DNA from: an uncultured beta proteobacterium
Lineage (GTDB): Bacteria > Pseudomonadota > Gammaproteobacteria > Burkholderiales > Burkholderiaceae_C
Direction of reading: 5' to 3'
Assembly (NCBI GenBank): GCA_903927495.1
Contig: CAIYNH010000677.1
Span: 1 to 9,815 of the forward strand
DNA: 9,815 nucleotides
How positions within the stretch are numbered: the stretch's first letter is position 1; each line of letters starts with the position of its first letter. Position numbers and translations under genes: made by a program. The notes below the pieces were generated by a model. The model made no database searches and was not told where the DNA came from. It was given only the letters and a program-made list of their open reading frames with translations. Shown piece after piece: positions 1 through 6,612 of this stretch.

Positions 1-575
1 AGCCGTCCTGGCAATTGACCCGCGTAGTATGCAAGCGTGCCATGGGAGCCAGTTGGCAACCAGTCCAGTCGGTCAAACAAAGCTTGATTCTCAACCAGCC
101 ACAACGGCTCATCGGAGAACCAGTCATCTTCCTGAAGTATCGCCAGTGCGCCCGCCCCAGCCGTCAGTGTGGCTGCAGAGAGTTCGAACACACGATCTGC
201 ATGCCCTGATAGATTCCGCCAAACCACATTGTTGGAAATTGACTTGACCAGTAAATAGTGAAAATCATGTCCGTGCGCACGACCTTTGCTGTTTCGAAAT
301 TGGGCAATATTGGCAGCACGATTCGGAATGCCTGGGTCGATTTTGTGGATGTTTTGAGGACGCAAGTTTTGCAAATGCGAAATCAAAATTTCACGGTTGA
401 CAACTTGATACACACTACCACGTCCTTCAAGTCTGATCCGAAGTGCCCCCGTTTTACGCGCCAAATCTTCCAGAGCCAGACGCTGTGCACTTGTGAAAGC
501 ACTGGAAGGACACGATTGGGACTGCCCATCGCCTTCGATTAACTTGGCCAGCGCTGCTATGAGGGGTCGACTCAT
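1..575 (-). CDS. MksG/JetD-like Toprim nuclease subunit, partial (3' end off the left edge)
   Basis: The minus-strand frame is open from the ATG at 573-575 to the window edge, giving 191 complete codons and no stop. The start overlaps the stop of the SMC gene as ATGA, so translation is probably coupled; only a weak ribosome binding site is visible. The visible protein has a basic N-terminal part (about residues 1-130, with a G-R-A-H-G-H-D-F stretch near 98-105). From about residue 157 a hydrophobic strand leads into V-E-N (glutamate 162), followed by A-L-F-D-R-L and later L-A-Y-Y-A-G. This fits the beginning of a Toprim fold, where that glutamate is catalytic; the DxD half would lie outside the window. 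In Wadjet/MksBEFG systems the fourth subunit is a topoisomerase VI-like nuclease that cleaves the DNA loop held by the SMC complex. The assignment rests on position in the operon plus the VEN strand, so it is good but not certain. Confidence 0.75.
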   Translation of the reverse strand, partial: MSRPLIAALAKLIEGDGQSQSCPSSAFTSAQRLALEDLARKTGALRIRLEGRGSVYQVVNREILISHLQNLRPQNIHKIDPGIPNRAANIAQFRNSKGRAHGHDFHYLLVKSISNNVVWRNLSGHADRVFELSAATLTAGAGALAILQEDDWFSDEPLWLVENQALFDRLDWLPTGSHGTLAYYAGQLPGR

Positions 576-3406
576 TGCGTCACTTGCACAGTATCCACGA
601 TGCCCATCCGAAATGCTTGTGAATCCGTTCTTTCTGTTCTGATTTCATCCACTGGTTCCAGAATTTGCCAATTCTTCTGACTGATGATGTTGTAGCCATC
701 GCGACTGGTGATCGGCACGCAATAACGCGCCGTGACGAGCGGTGCAGGTGAGGCAAAAATCAGCACATAGCCAAAATCTTGTGCCGTCTCGATGAGGCTA
801 CGCTGATTGCGGTGATCCAGCGCGGAGGCCTCATCTAGGTAGCACACGGCCTGCACCGAGTAGCGTTTGTCCTGCATCAGATGCAATAACGCCAGCCCAG
901 TCACCAACTTGGCCATTAATACAGTGCCGGTCGATGCTGCGCTGTCGATGTCAGAAAATGACTCTTCTTTACGTCCAGCCTTGCCGACCATAAATTCCAG
1001 GCGAAAGAAATGTTCCACCCGAAGACAGCCCCGAACTTCGCCCTCATGAATCAACAAGGTCTTGGCCCGATTGAGCGTAGCGTCATCCAGGACGCTGGCA
1101 TGGTTAAAAAGCTCAAAGGTTTCACCGCTTTGCGCTTTTTCGGCGGTGCTGATGAGTTGCTCAATAGCTTCTACCATTTGCGTTTCATCGACTGGCTCGA
1201 TTTTGAACACGGACAAATCTGACAGTTGCCGGCGATTGATGAGCCGGTTGAAGTCACGCATCTTGCTCTTGAAGGTAACCAGGCCGTCGCGCAGTTCGCG
1301 TAAACATGCCGTCACATTCACTACGGCACTGCGCGATTTTCGATCAAGTGCCTGCTCCTCTTGGGTTAAATGGGCGGTGAACTCAATGATCCGGTTGATC
1401 TCGGTTTCACTACCGGCGACAAACTGAAACTTGGTCAGCCCCCCCACATGCAACTTAGCCAGCCCTGCATCCAGATCTCGATCAATCGCAATCAAGTCGG
1501 TACATTCGCGTTGGTAGACCGACAAAGACTCAGAGAGTTGCGTCAGACCAATTTCATCGGTTCCCAGCCAGCGCTGATGGGCCAAGTCGGCCAGATTCTC
1601 AAACATCGGGTCATCGTCTCGACGGTTTTCACGCAGCCGGGTGATGTTGACATGATCAATACCCAGGACATCGAGCCGATTTTGAAGGTCTCGCACTTCT
1701 TCCCGCAAATGTTTCGCCGCAGCTACAGAGTTATTGAGATTGACTTGCAGATTCAATAAGTCTTGCGTTAGCTCAGTGATTCGTGCGGTACGGGAACCCT
1801 GCTCAGACTGGAGTAGGTGCAACTCATCAAATCGCTGGATTTGCACCTCAATCTGTCGCACCAATTCATCCAGCCGTGACTTTTCATTTCTCGCCGCATC
1901 TAGGTCCTGAGCCGCTTGGATCTGCTGCTCCAAGCCACTCAACAATTGCAACAGTTCATTCATGCGCTGCTGAATTTCCTCAGGAGAACGCTGAGCGTGT
2001 TGCACAGAGAGACCACGCACGGAGAAACTAAGTCCTGCCAGCTTGATCGTGCCCGGCGCTTCTGCCTGAGCCATTTCTAGCCAATGCTTGAGTTCAGTGG
2101 GCGAAGTAGTGAATTCTGTTGGGGCCAGCGTCATGACTTGCTGACTCAGAGTTCGGTTCAGCGTATCAAGTTGCTGTGAACTCAACAGTTCTTTTAAGTG
2201 CAGATAAAGGTTGTCTGTCACTGTGGCGAGTTCCCGCTGTAACTGATTGTGCTCAGCCTGTGCAGCCTGAATATCGCGACGAATGGTGCCGATACCGCGG
2301 CTGCTTGCATTTTGCACCAAGGTGGTCTGTATCTCCTGACGACGACGTTCGTCAGCCAAGGCAGAGACCAGAATTGACCTCTCGTAAATCAGTGCGAACT
2401 CGGTTTCCAAGGAATTCTGTCGTTGCTGCGCATTCAACAACAGCTGACGCTGGTGCACCGCTTCATGTTTGCGATCGTTCAACGCTCGATCATTGAGTTG
2501 GAGGTTGGTTTGCTGATTTTCAACTTCAACAATGGCTTCACGCAACCCATTTCCGTGTTCGTGAAAATGCGTTTCCCACTCTTGCAAACGTCGATCAATC
2601 AGGGGCCGAAAGTACAGCAACTTGCCGCGCAGATCAATACGCCTTTGCTGCTGTAGTTCCATCATGTCAATGGTCGCGCGCTGACGAACCGTGGCCAGAT
2701 ACTGCGCACGATCCGCATTGACCTCGGAAAATGCCTTATCCCATTCGGCTTTGAAGTCGATGCTTGAATCTGGCATATCTCTGCGGAAAATGGCCAGCAG
2801 ATAGTCCTTCACTTCACTTGAGCGCAATTTATCCAGTCTCAACGTGCGGGTCAGCACGCGCTGGAATGCATCAGCATGGCTTGCGTGTTCCAGTTTGAAG
2901 ATCGTGAAATCGGGTTCCTGATCTAGAATCCGTCGTCGAGTACCATAAAGTGCTGCTGAAAATTCGCTGGAGGTGTAGCTAAAAACCAGCTTACCCATGC
3001 TGGCCATGTGCGCCTTCAACTGAGTTTGCTGCACCTGGCCACCATCCGGCAGACGGTAGTCATCAAACTTCAGGTCACCCTTGTAGGCAAAGTACTCGTA
3101 ATCGTGGCTGACACCTTTGCCGACACATCCCAGTACCACTACACCGGTGTTAGGAAGCACCACCTCCAGCAAAATGAAAGCGCTGTTGTTGGGGAAATAG
3201 AAACGCCTACTTGTGTCGATGTCATGGGCACCGAAGTCCATCCGACGTTTATCAATTATCAGCAAGAATTGCAGGGCATTGATCAGGCTGGTCTTGCCAG
3301 CATTGTTGGGTGCGATCAATGAAACCGATGCATCCAGAGGAAGTTCGGCACGCCGATAGCCAGCGCTGTTGAGCAAAACCATGCGCTGAAAACCGTAACT
3401 AATCAT
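572..3406 (-). CDS. mksB: SMC-like condensin ATPase, MksB/JetC type
   Basis: This 944-residue protein is the motor subunit of an Mks/Wadjet-type complex; in the family it binds ATP between two heads and extrudes or holds DNA. The N-terminal head carries a Walker A loop at residues 32-40 (A-P-N-N-A-G-K-T-S). Long heptad-rich segments follow at about 230-425 and 475-590, with a non-helical stretch between them (about 426-475) as the likely hinge. The C-terminal head has a signature-like S-T-G-T at 825-828, comparable to the LSTGE of MukB, and a Walker B Y-L-D-E-A at 856-860 with D858 and E859. It is much shorter than MukB (about 1,490 residues), in line with MksB proteins. Its ATG sits in an ATGA overlap with the MksE-like gene, and GGAG about nine bases upstream supports the start. 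RecN or RecF-like ATPases are excluded by the neighbours and the head-arm-head layout. No frameshift or missing catalytic residue is seen. Confidence 0.9.
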   Translation of the reverse strand: MISYGFQRMVLLNSAGYRRAELPLDASVSLIAPNNAGKTSLINALQFLLIIDKRRMDFGAHDIDTSRRFYFPNNSAFILLEVVLPNTGVVVLGCVGKGVSHDYEYFAYKGDLKFDDYRLPDGGQVQQTQLKAHMASMGKLVFSYTSSEFSAALYGTRRRILDQEPDFTIFKLEHASHADAFQRVLTRTLRLDKLRSSEVKDYLLAIFRRDMPDSSIDFKAEWDKAFSEVNADRAQYLATVRQRATIDMMELQQQRRIDLRGKLLYFRPLIDRRLQEWETHFHEHGNGLREAIVEVENQQTNLQLNDRALNDRKHEAVHQRQLLLNAQQRQNSLETEFALIYERSILVSALADERRRQEIQTTLVQNASSRGIGTIRRDIQAAQAEHNQLQRELATVTDNLYLHLKELLSSQQLDTLNRTLSQQVMTLAPTEFTTSPTELKHWLEMAQAEAPGTIKLAGLSFSVRGLSVQHAQRSPEEIQQRMNELLQLLSGLEQQIQAAQDLDAARNEKSRLDELVRQIEVQIQRFDELHLLQSEQGSRTARITELTQDLLNLQVNLNNSVAAAKHLREEVRDLQNRLDVLGIDHVNITRLRENRRDDDPMFENLADLAHQRWLGTDEIGLTQLSESLSVYQRECTDLIAIDRDLDAGLAKLHVGGLTKFQFVAGSETEINRIIEFTAHLTQEEQALDRKSRSAVVNVTACLRELRDGLVTFKSKMRDFNRLINRRQLSDLSVFKIEPVDETQMVEAIEQLISTAEKAQSGETFELFNHASVLDDATLNRAKTLLIHEGEVRGCLRVEHFFRLEFMVGKAGRKEESFSDIDSAASTGTVLMAKLVTGLALLHLMQDKRYSVQAVCYLDEASALDHRNQRSLIETAQDFGYVLIFASPAPLVTARYCVPITSRDGYNIISQKNWQILEPVDEIRTERTDSQAFRMGIVDTVQVTQ

Positions 3407-3984
3407 TCGATGGTCTCCGTTTGGGGCGCTTGCGCCACGTCGCTAGGCAGCCCCTTGGTGTGTACCAATTCCTCAAACCGATCAAGATAGCGAAACACAG
3501 CCGGCAAGATTCGCCAAGTATTGCCTTGGCTAATCGCAAACCCGTAATTGCCCGCTGCGCGCAAAAGCTGTTGAAGCTGATCACGATCGGCAAGACTCTC
3601 GGCATCGAGCAGCAGCCGATTTTTATCCAAAATTTCATCCAGCAAGGCATCATCAATTACCCAATCAGTGAATCGGCCCAAGTGCAGACCAAGATCAGCC
3701 TGAAATTCAAACAGCAGCATGAACAACAGTGCTAATTGACGTGTCGTCTTCGAGACGTTGCTGCTGGCATCATCAAAGTGAAACCATGCAAAACCCCGGT
3801 GATCGATGCGCAAGTTGTAACCCAGGCTTTTTAACAGCAACTCGTAAGCGTCTCTTTCACGCTCCAGTTCCGCCCAGAGTCGATGATCCGCCATCCGGTT
3901 CAGATGCTTGCCACTGTTAAAAAAACCAAACAGTTCACTCAAAAGTGGAAGCTTGTGTAAATACAAGGGTAGGGTCATGTTCAT
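3403..3984 (-). CDS. mksE: MksE/JetB-like condensin accessory subunit
   Basis: The 193-residue protein lies between the kleisin-like and SMC-like genes, the invariant place of MukE/MksE/JetB. Such subunits are dimeric tandem winged-helix proteins that bind the kleisin and contribute DNA contacts. The sequence is mainly helical, with a conserved-looking central block (about residues 82-100, L-A-L-L-F-M-L-L-F-E-F) followed by an acidic helix-rich region and a C-terminal winged-helix-like part (G-N-Y-G-F-A-I near 147). The start at 3984 is an ATG ten bases after the stop of the upstream gene; a second in-frame ATG two codons later (3978) could be used instead. The final ATGA is shared with the next gene. 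Sequence similarity within this family is low, so the name depends heavily on context, which is strong here. Confidence 0.82.
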   Translation of the reverse strand: MNMTLPLYLHKLPLLSELFGFFNSGKHLNRMADHRLWAELERERDAYELLLKSLGYNLRIDHRGFAWFHFDDASSNVSKTTRQLALLFMLLFEFQADLGLHLGRFTDWVIDDALLDEILDKNRLLLDAESLADRDQLQQLLRAAGNYGFAISQGNTWRILPAVFRYLDRFEELVHTKGLPSDVAQAPQTETIE

Positions 3985-3994
3985 GGGAGTTACT

Positions 3995-5386
3995 CTAGAC
4001 CGTTGCAGTGGGTGTCAGTGCATGGGGGAAATATATTACGCGCACAGTGTTCAGTCTTTGTACAACTGCGAGGTCTTCAGCTTTAACCGTCCATTCCTCG
4101 CGTTCAATCAGCATGTGATAAAGCCTCAGGACCGTGGCATCGCTCAAATCGGGGTGGTGGTCATGGAGCCAGCAGAGCAGGTCGCCAATGGGCAAATCTT
4201 GATGCAAGGCTCGTACGATGGCCGATTCATCGACCAGTTCCAACGCCACCATGTCTGCCGCAATCAGGTCTTCGGGAAAGGAAACCGTGTCCGGCTGAAA
4301 GTTAAGAGCATCACCCATGATTGTCAAAACTTCATCGCCAACCGTCACCCTTCGGGGCATGTCACGGTGCCACAAAGGCAAGTCAACGGCACCCAGGGTA
4401 GCATTCAGCCCGCGCTTGCGAACCCGACCCAAAAGCTGGCTTATCGCCGTCGACAAGACATTGTGTTGGCGAATTTCCTCACGCAAGGGCAACAACGTAT
4501 CGCTGCAGTGCTTGAGGACTTCCCGGCCCAAGCGTCGCAGTTCTTTGGCCTGAAAAGCCACTTGACGCATGGACAAGCGCTGGGTGTACAGCGCACCTTG
4601 TACTGTCAGGGTATCCAGCGCATGATCAAGTGCATGCTCTGCATCTTCAAGATGACGATAAAACGTGCCCAACGGTCCGCTGTCCATCATCTCGGCCATT
4701 GGAGCCACGTAATCATCAAAAGCGGCCAGCACTTCGCGGTAGCGCCTGCCAATAGGCAAGTTGGCATCTTTGGACTTGGCGCGTTCGGTGAGCTCAAGAA
4801 TGGCGTGCCGATCCTGGTCGAGCTGCTGTGATATTTGGCGGAATAACTCGGAAAGCTGGGCTGCCGCCTGTCTAAGCTGATCAGAATCTCTGAGCTGCAA
4901 TCCTTCAGCCAATTTGCTGGTGGCACCCTTGATTGCATCCACTCGAGCCTTCAACACCGCCGACAGGCCAAGGTCATGCTCTCTTGTCAGTCCCCGAACA
5001 AAATCCTGAACCAGTGGATTAATTTGCAGAGACGAGCCGCGCGGCATCACTTGAAGTAAATCACTGGAAACCATCTGCCGCATGGCAGACTCGCACTCGT
5101 CGATGCGCTTTCCAGGCATGCGACGTGTGATGACCTCGATCATCTGGACCTGATCAAACGACGGAAAATCTCGCCCCACGACCACCAGACTCTCGATAAT
5201 GTCCCAGTGCACATAAAGCGCGTGAATGAGGCTGCGTGGATTTACCAAATCATGTCCGTTGTTGATGGCGATAGCTGTATTAGAAATCAACTCGCAGCCT
5301 GCACGCGCCTGTCGGGCAATACCTTCTTGTAGCGTTCCATGCTTGAATTTTGCATCAGTCGCGGAGCAGTCCGGGAAGAAATTCAA
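3995..5386 (-). CDS. mksF: MksF/JetA-like kleisin subunit of condensin complex
   Basis: First gene of the operon, up to 463 residues. Kleisins of the MukF/MksF/JetA class bridge the two SMC heads and recruit the MksE/JetB dimer. The visible fold is all-helical: an N-terminal winged-helix-like part with an aliphatic core (about residues 47-115, N-P-R-S-L-I-H-A-L then I-I-E-S-L-V), long amphipathic helices at about 160-215 and 235-310, and a C-terminal winged-helix-like part (about 370-455). No catalytic motif is present, as expected. The start is uncertain. The longest version begins with TTG at 5386, preceded by no clear ribosome binding site. Alternative in-frame TTG codons at 5290 (AGG seven bases upstream) and 5248 (ACGGA upstream, just before the first family-like helix) are credible and would shorten the protein to 431 or 417 residues. 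The family call rests on gene order plus helical character. Confidence 0.8.
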   Translation of the reverse strand: MNFFPDCSATDAKFKHGTLQEGIARQARAGCELISNTAIAINNGHDLVNPRSLIHALYVHWDIIESLVVVGRDFPSFDQVQMIEVITRRMPGKRIDECESAMRQMVSSDLLQVMPRGSSLQINPLVQDFVRGLTREHDLGLSAVLKARVDAIKGATSKLAEGLQLRDSDQLRQAAAQLSELFRQISQQLDQDRHAILELTERAKSKDANLPIGRRYREVLAAFDDYVAPMAEMMDSGPLGTFYRHLEDAEHALDHALDTLTVQGALYTQRLSMRQVAFQAKELRRLGREVLKHCSDTLLPLREEIRQHNVLSTAISQLLGRVRKRGLNATLGAVDLPLWHRDMPRRVTVGDEVLTIMGDALNFQPDTVSFPEDLIAADMVALELVDESAIVRALHQDLPIGDLLCWLHDHHPDLSDATVLRLYHMLIEREEWTVKAEDLAVVQRLNTVRVIYFPHALTPTATV

Positions 5387-5403
5387 ATCAGAAATACATG
5401 CAT

Positions 5404-5412
5404 ATCATAATA
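5404..5412 (-). promoter_or_regulatory. Candidate -10 element for the mks operon
   Basis: On the minus strand the overlapping hexamers TATTAT (5407-5412) and TATGAT (5404-5409) lie in an AT-rich patch just upstream of the MksF-like gene and resemble a sigma-70 -10 box. No good -35 match lies at the normal spacing. Transcription from here would start near 5397, leaving only about ten leader bases before the TTG at 5386 but 105-150 before the two downstream TTG candidates, which mildly favours the later starts. Confidence 0.3.
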
Positions 5413-5495
5413 TTCGTTGATATCCCCGTAGACACCGATTGCATTCATGCACACATGAGCTGCTTCAGACGCAGGGGGCTTCGATCAGTCCAGCC

Positions 5496-5501
5496 GATAA
5501 T
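5496..5501 (+). promoter_or_regulatory. Candidate -10 element for the EamA transporter gene
   Basis: GATAAT matches the -10 consensus at five of six positions and lies upstream of the transporter on its strand. The -35 region at normal spacing is G-rich and does not match, so activity would need an activator or another promoter. Support is weak. Confidence 0.2.
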
Positions 5502-5576
5502 CCGGCATCACATGACCAATGCTGAGAGGCCGTTATAGACATCCGTAAAGAACTCGATGGGCGGGCGGTTACCTTC

Positions 5577-6464
5577 ATGCTCGTTTTGTGCATGATTTGG
5601 GGGCTACAGCAATCGGTACTCAAGCTGGCAGCATCAGATATCGCGCCCATCATGCAAATTGCACTGCGCTCCGGCATTGCGGCAGTATTGGTTGCCCTGC
5701 TGATGTTCTGGCGCAAGGAGCGAATTTCATTGTCGGATGGTGTCTGGCGCCCAGGCTTGCTCGCCGGGCTTTTCTTTGCACTTGAATTTCTATTTGTTGG
5801 CGAGGGGTTGCGCCATACAACTGCCTCTCATACAGCGGTTTTCCTATACACCGCACCTATTTTTGTGGCCCTGGGCCTGCACTTGAAGTTGCCTGCTGAG
5901 CGCCTGAATCGACTGCAGTGGCTAGGCATTGTCCTGGCTTTTGCCGGGATTGTGGTGACATTTTTTGGACGTAGCCAACAAGTTGTCGCGACGCAAGGGT
6001 TGCAGACCATGCTGTGGGGCGACATTCTCGCCCTTCTTGGTGGGATGGCTTGGGCTGCCACAACCATCGTGATTCGCTGCTCAAGTCTGGCACGGGCTTC
6101 TGCTTCCCAAACACTTCTTTATCAGCTTGTCGCTGCTTTTGTCCTGCTTTTATTGGCGGCTTTTGGTCTTGGTCAAACGACCGTCAAGGCAACACCGCTG
6201 GTTTGGGGCAGTCTCCTGTTTCAGTCATTGGTGGTCTCGTTTGCCAGCTTTTTGGTATGGTTTTGGCTGCTGCGGCAATATTTGGCATCTCGCCTTGGTG
6301 TCTTCTCGTTCATGACACCACTCTTTGGAGTCGCCTTTGGTGTGTGGCTTTTGAATGAGACACTAGAGCCAAGTTTTTTGCTAGGGGCCATTCTGGTGCT
6401 GGGGGGTGTCATCCTGGTAAGCAGTCATGGGTGGCTACAACAATTCATCCAGCGCCACAAATAA
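5577..6464 (+). CDS. EamA-family (drug/metabolite transporter) membrane protein
   Basis: A 295-residue inner-membrane protein with about ten hydrophobic segments in two homologous halves, the usual architecture of the EamA/DMT superfamily (two EamA domains of about 130-140 residues). Typical features are the N-terminal W-G-L-Q-Q (residues 8-12), the I-A-L-R-S-G in the first loop (28-33), an A-x-x-T-A-V-F-L-Y-T-A-P segment at about 82-94, and the second-half W-F-W-L-L-R and L-N-E sequences near the end. The substrate cannot be inferred; relatives export amino acids, metabolites or drugs. The first usable start is the ATG at 5577, but the frame is open back to a TGA at 5523 and the peptide it would encode (K-E-L-D-G-R-A-V just before the ATG) resembles the usual N-terminus of relatives. 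A rare ATA start at 5535 behind GAGAGG is therefore possible. The gene is divergent from the mks operon; no functional link is implied. Confidence 0.88.
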   Translation: MLVLCMIWGLQQSVLKLAASDIAPIMQIALRSGIAAVLVALLMFWRKERISLSDGVWRPGLLAGLFFALEFLFVGEGLRHTTASHTAVFLYTAPIFVALGLHLKLPAERLNRLQWLGIVLAFAGIVVTFFGRSQQVVATQGLQTMLWGDILALLGGMAWAATTIVIRCSSLARASASQTLLYQLVAAFVLLLLAAFGLGQTTVKATPLVWGSLLFQSLVVSFASFLVWFWLLRQYLASRLGVFSFMTPLFGVAFGVWLLNETLEPSFLLGAILVLGGVILVSSHGWLQQFIQRHK

Positions 6465-6470
6465 AAGTTG

Positions 6471-6511
6471 ATGTAGCTGATGCGTTTAATGATTTGCTAC
6501 ATGTGCTTTTT
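6471..6511 (+). terminator. Possible weak rho-independent terminator after the transporter gene
   Basis: ATGTAGC (6471-6477) and GCTACAT (6496-6502) form a perfect 7-bp inverted repeat with an 18-base loop, followed four bases later by a run of five T (6507-6511). It starts seven bases after the stop codon. The loop is long and the stem AT-rich, so it would be a weak terminator. Confidence 0.35.
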
Positions 6512-6526
6512 GCCACGAAAATAGGG

Positions 6527-6575
6527 CTGTGACCGACATGAGACATGACAATCCCACAATGGCTCATCGTCACAG
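6527..6575 (+). promoter_or_regulatory. Leader dyad symmetry upstream of the Memo-AMMECR1 gene
   Basis: CTGTGAC (6527-6533) pairs perfectly with GTCACAG (6569-6575). Inside it, ATGAG (6538-6542) pairs with CTCAT (6563-6567) and CAT (6544-6546) with ATG (6559-6561), leaving a 12-base loop. Together this makes a bulged hairpin of about 15 pairs ending 37 bases before the ATG at 6613. It has no T-run, so it is not a classic terminator. It could be an RNA leader structure or a protein-binding dyad. I do not recognise a known riboswitch. Confidence 0.35.
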
Positions 6576-6612
6576 TTCATTTACTGCAACGTGAAGGCCA
6601 CGCAGAAACACC

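Noticed and set aside
258..542. A 94-codon plus-strand open frame
   Set aside because: It is antisense to the partial MksG/JetD-like gene, whose frame is open over the whole region and has Toprim-like features.
3908..4831. A 307-codon plus-strand open frame
   Set aside because: It lies antisense to the MksF-like gene, shows no recognisable domain, and the minus-strand gene fits the operon. It is a long shadow frame.
5445..5458. Short inverted repeat TCATG-CACA-CATGA between the operon and the transporter
   Set aside because: Five-base arms are expected by chance in a region of this length, and no regulator gene is adjacent.
5493..5506. GCCG...CGGC inverted repeat
   Set aside because: Arms of four bases with a six-base loop and no T-run do not support an operator or terminator call.
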